A stretch of 64,000 nt of DNA from Adenanthera pavonina (taxonomy: Eukaryota; Streptophyta; Magnoliopsida; Fabales; Fabaceae): NCBI GenBank assembly GCA_026686845.1, contig JAIVEN010000021.1:20912001-20976000 (forward strand). Direction: 5' to 3'. The stretch's first letter is position 1. Every line of letters begins with the position of its first letter. A program made the translations under genes and the position numbers. Positions 38,163 through 49,882 of the stretch are shown piece after piece. The notes beneath the pieces were generated by a model. That model ran no database searches. It saw nothing but the letters and a program-made list of their open reading frames with translations, and was not told where the DNA came from.

Positions 38163-39800
38163 TATTAGTTCAGCTCGCTTCCCAAGAAGGGGTGAATTGA
38201 GAGGCTCGAGATTTTTCTACAAAAAGAAAATACAATAATGATACTAAAAGATTACCAAAAAATAGAGTATAGGAAATAAGAGCAATGAGAAGAAGACTCA
38301 GTGATTTATCTTGATTCGGTCAACTCCACTTGACCTATGTCCAGTCCTCAAGCCACCACTTGAGATTTCTCCACTATCTCTTGCATAATTTGAATGGGTT
38401 CTTGCAATGACCGCAGTATAACATTAGCTCGAACTTTGAGCTGAACAAATCTCTCTCACTCTTCTCACTCAAAAACAAGCACAATTCTCTTAGTGTGATC
38501 TCACACTAAGCACTATCTACAAATGTGTAGAAGTATACAAAATAAAGATTCTCTCTGAAAAGAGTAGATATGAAAATTTAAGTACAATGAATGAGCTAAC
38601 ATATGGTAGGTAAGCTTTGAAATGAATCAGAAATTAAATCAGCATAGTTTTGGCCTATTTCTTGTTTTCTCATTACCCAACAACTTAAATGAGGTCATAT
38701 TTATAGTTTTGGGATAAAACTATCCGTTGGAAACAAAGATTAGCCATTACTCTCATAAAAATAACCGTTCACCTACCGCATTAAATGCATCTGACAAAGG
38801 TTATGTAGATAACCTCCTCAGGTTATACAAATAACGGGTAACTGTTTGTCTTTGTTTTCAGTGTAGAGCTTTTGTTATGCGGATAACCTAGCTAGGTTAT
38901 GCGGATAACGTGCTATCCAGAATGACTAAGTTTTAGCTCAAAATCATTTTCATGAAAACCTACTCAGTTATTAGGATAACGTTAAGTTTTTCTCAGAATG
39001 AGTTTTCATAAAACTTTGGTTATCAGGATAACCTCTCAAGGTTGTGCGGATAACCCATTTTGCTAAAGAAAAGCTATGAGTTTTGTAACATAGGTTATGT
39101 GGATAACCTGTTTACCCGAGGAAAGTTCAAGTACTCTGAAATATAGGTTATACAGATAACCTCCTAAAGTTATATAGATAACCTTTTTAACAGAGAAGAG
39201 TTCAAGTACTCTGTGACACACGTTATGCAGACAACCTCCCTAAGTTATACAAATAACAGGTTGTACAGTACCACTTGCCTTCACTATTCACTCCCTTATG
39301 TGAATAAGGTGCCTACCTTGTCAAGATAACCACTTGAACAGATTTGAGAACTTGATCCTCAAACTGTGTTATGCAGATAACCTCAATCCCTTTTCATGAA
39401 ATTGAGGAATGGACTTTGAAAGACCTTTGAGATTGAGTCTTTATCCTCATAACCTTCAATGGTTATACGCATAAGGTAAATTATTTTCATGAAAATAGTG
39501 TAAACACTCAGAAACATCTTTGAGCTTGAAACTTTATCCTCATAAGGTAGCTCTTTTAGTGAAAACCATTTTGAGATCATGAGCTAATTATTAATCATTC
39601 AATTAGTCATCTCATTTAATATTGGGTTAATTGAAATCCAAAGCTTATCCATCTTCTTTTACAAATAGTTTCCTAAAACATGTGAAACAACTCTCCAATT
39701 TTCAGGAAACTCCAATTTTTCCTTCATTTTACTTGTGTTCCTTTGATATTGGAATTCTATGCTCATTTGTTTTAGAATCATTAAAACATCTGAATTAACA
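38163..39800 (-). repeat. 3' LTR of the copia element
   Basis: 1,638 bp, from TATTAGTTCAGC at 38,163 (TG decayed to TA) to CTGAATTAACA at 39,800. In element orientation U3 is at the high-coordinate side, with more than a dozen GGTTATNNGGATAACC-like dyads at 38,800-39,480. A TATA box follows at 38,705-38,698, then the leader block containing GGACTGGACATAGG and CCGAATCAAGATAAA. It is 97 bp shorter than the 5' LTR. Confidence 0.92.
38698..38705 (-). promoter_or_regulatory. TATA box of the 3' LTR
   Basis: TATAAATA on the - strand, at the same place as in the 5' LTR (48,684-48,691), between the palindrome array (U3) and the conserved leader block. Confidence 0.6.
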
Positions 39801-39814
39801 TTTTTCCTCTTTTT
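39801..39814 (-). other. Polypurine tract of the copia element
   Basis: AAAAAGAGGAAAAA on the - strand, directly upstream of the 3' LTR in element orientation, as expected for plus-strand priming. Confidence 0.85.
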
Positions 39815-39974
39815 GATGATGACAAAACAACTTAAACTTATTGTTAGTACTTGGGTTTTGCATAAAATTCCCCCTCAATATGTGCTTAGTGTAAAACAAA
39901 TAATGAAGTGCACATTTTTAGAACCAAGAACACCAAGAATGAACAAAGTTCACAGAAAGAAATTCATTTATTCA

Positions 39975-42297
39975 TTACAAGTATAGAAGCAATAGGTACA
40001 AAAACACAGCAACTGAAAACAACAGAAAAGCATCAACTAAGTATAAAACAACAAGTCCAATTAAGTTTCTTCTTTTGAAGGAGAGGACTTTTTCTTTTTT
40101 CTTCTTGGATTTAGATTTCTTCATTTTCTTCTTGGATTTAGATTTCTTCATTTTCTTCTTTTCTTTCTCCTCCTTTTCTTTAGCTTGTTCCTTCTCTTCT
40201 TTCTCTTTATCCTCTTCTTTCTCTTCTCTCTTCCCCTTTTTATCATCAGCAAATGAAGGGGTTCGAGGGACTTCAGCATCCATCCTGGCAATGTCCTGAT
40301 CAAGCTTGGTTTTTCATTCCCTAATTCTTTGAAGTCTTTCATCCAAAGAAAGAGGAAGGGTGGAGGGTTGGGCTGGAACAGTAGACACTGGGGCAGGCCG
40401 AAGAGGTACATTAGTAACAGCAGGAGCAATAGAAGGAAACATAGGAATGTAAGGTATATCAAGCATCACAGGTGGAGGTGAGATAGTGGGAAGGGGAGCG
40501 GGAGAGGGATCAAAATCAGAGGCAATGGTGATAATTTCCTGTACAGCAATCTCAGTAAGATAACGGATGCCCTCAAAGGAGATAGGGTCAAGGAAAGGAG
40601 GAAAGAGAGCATTAATCTCTTGTCTGCGGTGATGAAGGTAAATTTGGTGAATAAAGTCACCTTCAGGCAAGAGAACTAAAGCCCTACTTTGATCCTTGAC
40701 AATGGTTTCTTCCTCAAGATCATAATCCAGGATAGGACCTAGATCCTCTAATAGAGCAGGTGACTTGGAAATGGAGGGAATGGCTAAATCATCAAGTGGA
40801 GATTGTGCAGGAGCAGTAGGTTTAGTGAAGGTAGGAGGTGGTGGTTGGATTGGTGAAGAAGAAGGCTGAAGAACACCAGAAGAAATTTGCTCACACAGAA
40901 GTTTCACTTCTTGGGTGAGACTTTCAAATTTGGTCTCAAATTTCTCTTGCATCTTAGCAATGAGATACCCAAGATTGATCATGTCTTCTCTATACTCTTT
41001 CCTGGTGGCCATGGTAATCTGGAACAAGTTTTGGTATAGGGTAGGTATGTCTGAAGGTGTAGGCAGGTCAGTGGCTAGGGTTTTATCAGGCTTGCTCTGT
41101 GAGAAGGGGTATGAGGCTTAGGTTGCAAAGATTGAGGTGATTTAAAGGGTGTGGATAGAGAGGAAATGGAATCACCAACTGGAAGACTCTTTGAAGTAGT
41201 TGTGGACTTAGAACCTTCTTCAGTATCCCTCTTCTTGTCAACCCATTTGCTATTTTCTAGACTCATCCTCATCTTCTGCAGGACTTTCTCACTAAACTCT
41301 TCTGGAAGTAGTACAAGCCCTTTCTCAATATGCAGAATGTTGTGAAATTTCAAAACCTTGGTGATAATATGCCCCTATGGCAACTGTGAGTCCTATCTGT
41401 AGGTCCTTGCCTTCCACATCCTTTGCAGGATAATATCCACCACATTTATTGATTTACCCTTTATCAGCAGCAGCATAACTTAGAATTCTCCTCTAAACAG
41501 ATAATTAAAGCATCCACTCTCATTCAAGAACATGCGAGAGACAATGTAGTGGAGAATCCTGTTCTCAACACTCAGAAGAGTTGGAGTTATTTTCCCCTTA
41601 GAAGGCACATTTTGTCTTTACCTGAGTAGCCTTGAGACTATTGTGCTCCATTTGTAATTAGCTCCATCCCCAGTGTCTTTATTTATAGTTTCATTTTCAG
41701 GGGGATAGTTTGAAGTCTTAATGTTCACCCTTATTCCTCAAGTAGGCAAACTCAGAATTTCACACAGGAAGTCAGGGTACAGGGCTATCCATCTCTTCCT
41801 CAATCTCGCTTCAAACACCTTTATTTCATTGTTAATTCTCAGAGAATTGTACTAAGCACATACAACCTCCTCATCATAGTCCTCTTTCAGCTCTATCAAT
41901 ACTCTATATTTCTCTACCAACCCAGCAGAATCAAACTTGTTTCTCATGAGGAATTCTTCTATTCTAACAAAGTGAGACTTGACTACCTTACACTTTTTAA
42001 AATCAGCCTCATACAACTCTTTTAAAATCATTATGCTAACAAGTTCTTCTATAATTAAAGCTTCCTCAGACTCAGTAGCAGAAGAACTTACGTGAGTGTC
42101 AACCTAAGGTTTAGATTCTGGAATTGCCTTTGGCTTTGGTGTTCTGGGTTTCTTTGTTGGAATGCTCGGCCCAGCTTCCACTTTTCTTTTCTCTTGACTT
42201 GGTGATTTTGAAGCGTATTTGGACTTCACATTATGTTGGTTGTCCCACTTGATTTCCTCCCTTAGTCTTTGCCATGTCAGTAATTCCAGATGATTTG
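39975..42297 (-). pseudogene. Extra 3' ORF of the copia element (env-like position), broken
   Basis: Downstream of RNase H the - strand carries a decayed coding region. From 42,297 it reads in fragments (YRVLIELKEDYDEEVV, FEARLRKRWIALYP), like the putative plant transposon proteins found in SIRE-type elements. The best frames follow: 41,353-41,075 (FHNILHIEKGLVLLPEEF, Ser/Thr-rich tail), 41,027-40,314 (coiled-coil start IAKMQEKFETKFESLTQEV then a Pro-rich C-half) and a Lys/Glu-rich terminus to 39,975. No signal peptide or membrane segment typical of an envelope protein is convincing in what remains. The function of these ORFs is not known. Confidence 0.65.
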
Positions 42298-42459
42298 GAA
42301 TGGAGAAGGAGGTTTAGATTAGGCCAAAAAGAGGTTTGAATTTGAGAAATTGAATAAGGCTTTAAGAATTTTGGAAGGCTTGAGGAGTACGAATGGAGGT
42401 TTCAGGATAGGGTTAGGTTTTCCGCACAAGGTTCTGCTGAAAAACAGAGAATCTTATAT

Positions 42460-43030
42460 ATAGTCTCGAGGTTATGCGCATAACGCATGGGGGTTATACG
42501 AATAACATGCTTTAGAAAGTGTATGCAGGGGCACGGTTTGCTGAGTTATGGAGATAAGGTCTTTAGGTTGTCCACATAACCTAATTGATACAGAGGAGAG
42601 AATAAAGGAGTATTCTGGACAAGCATACCATGTTATCATGAAAAGGAGTTTCACAAAAGGCATACAAGAAGTTGGCACAGAATAGGTTGTCCGCATAACT
42701 TTATCATCTTATGCGGATAATGTTCTTACTTTGGGAACTTCTTCTCTGGTAGTAACATTATGCAGATAAGGTAAGCACGTTATCTTGAAATCGAATTACA
42801 CAATACATATACAAAGAAACAAACAAAATAGGTTATGTGCATAAGGTAAAGACCTTATCCAAATATTGAGTTCCACAAAAGCCAAAGGTTCACAAAAGCT
42901 CTCATTTTCATGAAAATATTCATATCTTATCCGAATAACCTCAAATACAGAGTCTATGCATGCCAGAAAATCAACTCATTTTCAGCATAAGTCTATGGGG
43001 TTATACGAATAACCATATATGAAAAACTCA
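42460..43030. repeat. Internal palindrome array, type A, between RNase H and the extra ORF
   Basis: At least eight dyads of the same family as in the LTRs lie here, for example GGTTATGCGCATAACG (42,471), GGTTATACGAATAAC (42,491), CTTATGCGGATAAT (42,708), GGTTATGTGCATAAGG (42,832), TTATCCGAATAACC (42,937) and GGTTATACGAATAACC (42,999). They occupy a non-coding spacer outside the LTRs. Confidence 0.8.
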
Positions 43031-43236
43031 TAAACACTTACAAATAGCTGTGTTATCCCTATGCGCCTTTTCTTTTCACTATAACTTCATTTCAACGTAC
43101 AGGATACTTCATTTTATCATATTTGATTATTTCAAATTAAGAAATACCTGCAAAATAAATTTCTAGATACTGCGATACTTAAGTTAGTATCATTATTGAT
43201 TGAATTATAAACTTTAAGAAGGATTTCAGAGAATAC

Positions 43237-44500
43237 TTATAACTCATTGGGATTTACCATTCCCAATTCTCTTCTAATTTTTCCATGTCTATCTTCTGCA
43301 AGTGACTTTGTCAGGATATCTGCAAGTTGATCTTCAGTTGGAACAAACTCCAACTCGACATCACCTTTCAAAACATGATCTATTATGAAGTGATGTCTTA
43401 CTTCAATGTGTTTTATCCTTGAATACATAATAGGATTCTTTGATATGTTGATGACACTTTGATTATCACATCTTATTGGGATTTCCTTCATTTCAATCTC
43501 AAGGTCTTCAAGTTGCTGCTTCATCCAAAGAACTTGTGCACAGTAACTCCCTGCTACTACATACTCAGCTTCTGTTGTAGAAAGAGTTACATTATTTTGC
43601 TTTTTGCTGAACCATGACACTAGAGAGCCTCCCAAAAATTGGCAAGTTCCACTTGTGCTCTTTCTATCAGTCTTGGATCCAGCAAAATCAGCATATATAT
43701 AACTTATAAGCTCTTCTCCATTACCTTTTGGATACCAGAGTACCATTTGAGATGTTCTCAAAAAGTATCTGAAAATCCTCTTTACAACAGTTGCATGGGA
43801 CTCTTTAGGACATGATTGAAACCTAGTACACATACAAACAATAAACATGACGTCAAGCCTACTAGCAGTTAAACAAAGAACCAATCATTCTTCTATATTG
43901 AGTAATATCAAAGGGTTTTCCTTCTTCATCAATGTCAAGCTTAGTTGCAAAGACCATAGGAGTTTCCATAGGCGTAGTATGTTCCATTCCAAACTTTTTC
44001 AGCAATTCCTTAAGATATTTTGATTGATTGAGGAAGATGTCATCATCACATTGTTTGATTTGCAATCCAAGGAAGAAGTTCAACTTACTCATCACTGACA
44101 TTTCAAATTCATTCTGCATTAACTCAGAAAAATTCTTGCACAAAAACTCATTAGTAGCACCAAATATAATATCATCAATACAAATTTGTACAATAAGCAA
44201 ATTTTTATTTTCTCTTCTAGTAAACAAGGTTGTATCAACTTTTTCTCTTTTAAAATCTTCTTCAATTAAAAAATTACTCAATCTCTCATACTATGCTCTA
44301 GGAGCCTGTTGCAATCCATATAAAGCTTTCTTTAGTTTATACACATGATTTGGTTTAGTTGAGTCCTCAAAACTTGAAGGTTGATCAAGATAGACCTCTT
44401 CCATGATATACCCATTCAGAAAAGCATTTTTCACATCTATTTGATACAACACAATATCTTTCATGCAAGTATAGGCTAAGAGAATCCTTATTGTTTCCAA
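43237..44500 (-). pseudogene. Copia reverse transcriptase and RNase H
   Basis: RT begins in the frame 44,500-44,291 (YQIDVKNAFLNGYIMEEVY, KKALYGLQQAPRA) and continues after a stop/frameshift in 44,281-43,862. The active-site box reads VQICIDDIIFGATN, with Cys-Ile-Asp-Asp in place of Tyr-Val-Asp-Asp. RNase H fills 43,884-43,237: KSTSGTCQFLGGSLVSWFSK, LSTTEAEYVVAG, IRCDNQSVINISKNP, HFIIDHVLKG and QLADILTKSL, which keep the acidic residues. This is the longest intact part of the element (215 codons). The RT part alone would be non-functional. Confidence 0.93.
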
Positions 44501-44585
44501 TCTTGCAACTGGAGCAAAAGTTCCTCATAATCAATACCTTCTTCCTGATTATATCCTTTAACCACTAATCTGGTTTTATTCCTTA

Positions 44586-45982
44586 TTATTGTTCCTGATT
44601 TATCAAGTTTGTTCTTAAACACCCATTTGGTTCCAATAATAGGATGGCTTCTTGCATAGCTAAAACCCAGTATTCATCAGTTAAAGTCTCTTCAGTGCAT
44701 TTAGGTTCAGTTTGGGAAATAAATGCATAATTATTCATTTGATCCCTAAATTGTCTTCTGGTTTTAACTTTCTCTTGAATATCCCCAATAACTTGATCAA
44801 CTAGATAATTTCTTTGATATCTCCAAACTCTAGGGAGTTTTTGAGATATTTCCTCATTTGTTTCACATTCATTATCTTTCTCCTGGATATTTTCCTCTAC
44901 ATCAGCTGATTCAGATACTTTAGGAGGTTCAGTTTTAGTTTCTTCAGACACATTCAAATTCTTGAAACTGGAAATTAGATCATCATCATCTTTAGCATGC
45001 TTAGATAGAGTTTCATTTTCAAGAAAGACCATATGCACAGATTCTTCTATAGTCCCAGACCTTTTATTGAACACCCTATATGATTTACTTCTATTTGAGT
45101 AGCCAAGAAATATACCTTCATCTGATATAGTATCAAACTTACCCAGATTGTCCTTATTGTTGTTGTGGACATAGCAAGTGCATCCAAAGACATGAAGATG
45201 AGAGAGATTGGGCTTCTTTCCCTTGTATAGCTCATATGGAGTCTTGCCTAGTAAGGGTCTGATGTATGCTTTATTCATCAAGTAGCATGCCTTACTGCAC
45301 CAGCCTAAAATTGTTTAAGCAATCTCTTTTCATTCAGTATAGCACGAGTCATCTCCTCCAATACTCTATTCTTTCTCTCCACAACTTCATTTTGTTAAGG
45401 TATTTTTGAGGCTGAGAAGTTCTGCTCCACTCTATTTTCATCATAATAGTTAGCAAATTTTGCATTTTCAAATTCTCCACCATGGTCTGTTCTAATACAT
45501 ACAATAGAGCAACCTTTCTCATTTTGGATTTTCTTGGCTAAGATCAGAAAAGCATCATATGTTTTATCTTTGGAGGGAAAAAATAAAGTCTAGGTAAACT
45601 TAGAATAATCATCTACCACAACAAGTACATATAAGTTTCCACCAATACTCTTAGTACGATTAGGACCTATCAAATCCATGTGAAGTAATTGCAGTGGTCT
45701 TGTTGTAAAGACAATATTTTTTGTATTGAATGAGGACTTTGTTTGTTTCCCTTTAAGACAAGTATCATATTCTCTATCCTTTTCAAACTTAATGTTGGGT
45801 AGATCAAGAATAAGTTCATTTTTAATGAGTTTATTTAATTGATGCATGCTAACATGTGCTAGTCTCCTATGCCACAACCAACTATCATCATTTTCACTTA
45901 TTAAGCATATAGAGTCTAGAGAGGGTAATTTATCTAAATCAATAGTATAGCAGTTACCATCTCTTTCTGCCTTGATAATCAC
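44586..45982 (-). pseudogene. Copia integrase and linker
   Basis: 45,982-45,590: the zinc-binding part HRRLAHVSMHQLNKL...YDTCLKGKQTKSSF has lost one Cys of the HHCC set (Tyr where CDAC is usual), then LLHMDLIGPNR and VVVDDYSKFT give the catalytic core start. The frame breaks, and the second half with the DHGGEF region lies in another frame (about 45,500-45,300). 45,281-44,586 carries the C-terminal part (GKTPYELYKGKKPNLSHLHV, FGC, FLGYSNRSKSYRVFN) and an acidic linker to RT. Confidence 0.9.
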
Positions 45983-46033
45983 TTTGCAGTTACTCTTTCT
46001 AATGACTAGGCAGTAGTTGAAATCAAACAGAAC

Positions 46034-46303
46034 CTAATTGCCTCTATCACAGGTTTGACTCACACTCAGCAAGTTGTGGTTGAGTCCTATCATGAACAAG
46101 ACTTCTTCAATTGATGTTTCTGGGTTTCTTCCAACAATTCCAATCCTAACTATCTTGCTGGACTGGTTACCACCGAAAGTAACCTTTCCTTCTTTCTTAT
46201 CTCTCAGCATAACGAATTTCTCTTTGTCTCCAGTCATATGTCTCGAACAAGCATTATCCATATGCCATTTGTTGCTTTTCTTGACCTTGAGGCACACCTG
46301 CAA
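46034..46303 (-). pseudogene. Copia aspartic protease, catalytic triad altered
   Basis: The frame reads KWHMDNACSRHMTGDKEKF, then GKVTFGGNQ and the LNHNLLSVSQ end. The catalytic Asp-Ser/Thr-Gly has become Asp-Asn-Ala, so the domain is catalytically dead even where the frame is open. Confidence 0.9.
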
Positions 46304-46347
46304 AACAAGTTTCAGTTCTTTCTTTTAGGTACCCATATTTGCTTGGG

Positions 46348-48146
46348 TCATTTCTTATTAGTAGAGGAATCCTTGGGAACCCATTTCATCCTATTGCCAT
46401 TTCCATCCTTCCTGTATATGCAAGTGGAGGACATATGGCCCTTCTTGTTACAGAAGTGGCAAGAGGAGAAAGAGCTAGAAAAAAGAGATGCATGTCTGAA
46501 ATAATGACTATAGTATCTATCCTTTTGATTTCTAGGGACTAGGAAAGACTCTATACTTTGAGTTGGTTTAATGTTATTAGCATGCACAAAGTTTCTCAGG
46601 TAAAGATTCTATTTCTTGATTTTCAGTTTTTCCTTGACTACACATGGGTCATATCCTAGACCCATTTTGTTATGACTTACAATTTGGTTTCCCAGTATTA
46701 CTTTCGGCATGTCCTCACCTCTAGTGAGTTTGGTTAGAGTCTTGTGGTAATAGCTATTCTTATCTCTCAACTCAATGCATGAGACATAGATAGAGGTGGT
46801 GGAAGAAGAAGAAATCTATGAAGCATTGCAAGATGTATGAGACTTTCTTTCAAGCTTGTGAATTTTCTTTTTAGCTTGACTCAATTGTTTGGACACTTTG
46901 ACAAATTCAGTCATCAGTTCATTAAATGCATCATGTAGTTTATTGTAAGAAGGTTTAGAGTCATTTACCTCAGAATCACTGTCACTGTCTCGGTTGTGAT
47001 TCTTCTCCTCCTCTGTAATCTCTTGAGCCATCAGGCATAGTTAGCAATTTTATCATCTCCTACTGCTTCCTCTTCATCTGAACTATCTTCCTAGATGGAA
47101 GATACGAAGGCTTTCTTCTTTTTCCCTTTGTCAACCTTTTTGTCATTCCCTTGTTTCTTGCTCAGCAGAGGACATTCCCATTTGATATGTCTAGGTTTCT
47201 TGCATTCGTAGTATATGATGGAGTCTTTGTTTTCTTTCTTATTATTGGTGGCTCCATCTTTCTTTGCAAACCTTCTAAATTTCTTCTTTCCATACATTTT
47301 ACCAAATTTTCTCACCAGCATAGCCATTGTCTCTTCATTTAGCTCAGCATCTTCTCTGAGTCTTTATCATCTTCTAATTCTACCTTGAGAGCAAAACTCC
47401 TCTTCTTTTTATCATACGATATAGACTCTTTAAGAACCTTCAGCTTTCCTTCATATTCTTCAAAACTTGCAAAGAGGGCTGTGACATATGTCATTGATTC
47501 TTCTCTAACTTCTATTGCTATCACCTTTGGTTGCCACTCAATGGGCAAGGCTCTGAGAATTTTTCTGACTTTCTCAGATTGAGTGTATTCCTTTCTTAAG
47601 GCTCTTCAGCTAATTCACAATGAGAGTGAAACTTTTCGGTAGATCCTTGATATTCTCACCCTCTTTCATCTTGAATCTTTCATATTCTCCAATGCACGTA
47701 TTCAGTTTATTTTCTCTCACCCTGGTTGTTTCTTCATGAGCAATCTCCAGAGTGTCCCATATACCTTTGGCTATTGTACATTGAGGTACCCTATAGAATT
47801 CATCTTGGTTAAGGGCACTGACTAAACAATGTTTAGCTTTATAGTTGAGAAGAACCCTTCTCCTATCCTCCTCGTTCCATTCATCTTCAGGTTTCTCTCT
47901 ATATTTCCCATCATCTTATAGTTTCATCAAAATGAAATCTCCCTTCTAGATGACCGACCAAATATCCAAATCAATGGATTGAAGGTAGATTTGTATCTTC
48001 ATCTTCCAATACCCATAGTGTTCTCCACTGAAGCCAAGAGATCTGTTGGTGTTGTTTCCTTCTGGAAGAATGCCTTCACCAAAGCCAGTCATATCTTCTC
48101 CCAGATTGTTAAATCCTTCAATTGGGAGTCCGGTCTCTGATACCAC
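46348..48146 (-). pseudogene. Copia gag with two zinc knuckles
   Basis: The N-terminus lies at 48,146-47,946 (NRSLGFSGEHYGYWKMKIQI, the DUF4219-type start), followed by the UBN2-type body (WDTLEIAHEETTRVRENKL near 47,740) in shifted frames. The first CCHC knuckle (47,220-47,180) reads YYECKKPRHIKWEC, where the first Cys is Tyr. The second knuckle (46,455-46,415) reads CHFCNKKGHMSSTC and is intact. Stops at 47,948 and several frameshifts separate the pieces. A start codon in the usual place is not obvious. Confidence 0.85.
48134..48145 (-). other. Primer binding site, initiator tRNA-Met
   Basis: TGGTATCAGAGA on the - strand, two bases inside the 5' LTR. It matches 11 of 12 bases of the complement of the plant tRNA-iMet 3' end, the usual copia primer. 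Confidence 0.9.
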
Positions 48147-48147
48147 T

Positions 48148-49882
48148 TGTTAGTTCAGCTGACTTCCCAAAAGAAGGGGTGAATTAGGAGGCTTGAGATT
48201 TTTCTACAAAAAGGAAATACAATAGTGATACTAAAAGATTACCAAAAAATAGAGTATAGGAAATAAAAAGTAATGAGAAGAAAACTAGTGATTTATCCTG
48301 GTTCAATCAACTCTACTTGACCTACGTCCAGTCCTCAAGCCACCACTTGAGATTTCTCCACTATCTTTTGTAAGATTTGAATGGGTTCTTGCAATGACTG
48401 TAGTACAACACTAACTCGAACTTTGAGCTGAACAAATCTCTCTTACTCTTCTCACTCAAGAGCAAGTACAATTCTCTTAGTTGATCTCATACTAAGTACT
48501 ATCTACAAATGTGTAGAAGTATACAGAATAAAGATTCTCTCTCAAAAGAGTAGATAAGAAAATTTAAGTATAATGAATGAGCTAACAGAGTGTATGTAAG
48601 CTTTGAATGAATCAGAAATTAAATCAGTAGAGTTTTGGCATATTTCTTGTTTTTCTCATTACCCAACAACTTAAATGAGGTCTTATTTATAGTTTTAGGG
48701 CAAAACTATCCATTGGAAATAAAGATTAGCCGTTACTCTCAGAAAAATAGTCATTCACCTACCGCATTAAATACATCTAACAGAGATTATACGGATAACC
48801 TCCTTAGGTTATGTGAATAACAGGTAACTGTTTGCCTTTGTTTTCAATGTAGAGCTTTCATTATGCAGATAACCTAACTAGGTTATACAGATAACGTGCT
48901 ACCCAAAATGACTAAGTTTTAGCTCAAAATCATTTTCATGAAAACCCACTCAGTTATTAGGATAACGTTAAGTTTTTCTCGAACTAAGTTTTCATAAAAC
49001 TTTGGTGATCAGGATAACCTCCCAAGGTTATGCGGATAATCTATTTTGCTAAAGAAGAGCCATGAGTTCTGTAACATTTTATGTGAATAACCTCCCTAGG
49101 TTATGCGGATAACTTATTTACCCAAGAAAAGTTCAAGTACTCTAAAATATATGTTATGCGGATAACCTCCCTAGATTATGCGGATAACCTGTTTACTAGA
49201 GGAAAGTTCAAGTACTTTAAAATATAGGTTATGCGGATAATCTTCCTAGGTTATGCGAATAACCTTTTAACATAGAAGAGTCTAAATGCTCTATGATACA
49301 CGTTATGCAGACAACCTCCGTAAATTCTGCAAATAACGAGCTGTATAGTATCACTTGCCTTCATTGTTCACTCCCTTATGTGAATAAGGTGCCTACCTTG
49401 TCAGGATAACCACCTGGACAGACTTGAGAACTTAATCCTCAAGCTGTGTTATTTGGATAACCTCAATCCCTTTTCATAAAATTGAAGAATGGACTTTGGA
49501 AAACCTTTGAGATTGAGTCTTTATCCTCATAATCTTGAATGGTTATGTGCATAAGGTAAATTATTTTCATGAAAATAAGGTAAACACTTAGAAACATCAT
49601 CGAGCTTGAAACTTTATCCTCATAAGGTAGCTCTTTTAGTGAAAACCATTTTGAGATCATGAATTAATCATTAATTATTCAATTAGTCATCTCATTTAAT
49701 ATTGGGTTAATTGAAATTCAAAGTTTATCTACCTTCTTTTCCAAATAGTTTCCTAAAACATGTGAAACAGATTTCCAATCTTCAGGAAAACTCCAACTTT
49801 GTCTTTTGTTTTACTTGTGTTCCTTTGATATTAGAATTCCAAGCTCATTTGTTTTAGAATCATCAAAACATCTAAATTAACA
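48148..49882 (-). repeat. 5' LTR of the copia element
   Basis: 1,735 bp, TGTTAGTTCAGC to CTAAATTAACA. The palindrome array spans about 48,785-49,560. It carries an extra 75-bp unit (49,131 and 49,206 anchors GTTCAAGTAC) and about 20 further bases near 49,080, which account for almost all of the 97-bp length difference from the 3' LTR. Confidence 0.92.
48684..48691 (-). promoter_or_regulatory. TATA box of the 5' LTR
   Basis: TATAAATA on the - strand, downstream of the dyad array in the direction of transcription and upstream of the leader block with GGACTGGACGTAGG. Confidence 0.65.

Noticed and set aside
38800..39560. Regularly spaced short palindromic repeats looking like a CRISPR array
   Set aside because: Spacing is irregular, the repeats vary, they lie in the U3 of eukaryotic LTRs, and no cas gene exists in this plant DNA.
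40075..40299. Open frame rich in Phe/Leu/Asp on the + strand
   Set aside because: It is the reverse strand of the Lys/Glu-rich end of the copia extra ORF (39,975-40,283).
48134..48145. tRNA-Met-like sequence considered as a tRNA gene
   Set aside because: Only the 12-nt complement of the tRNA 3' end is present, in the position of a primer binding site.
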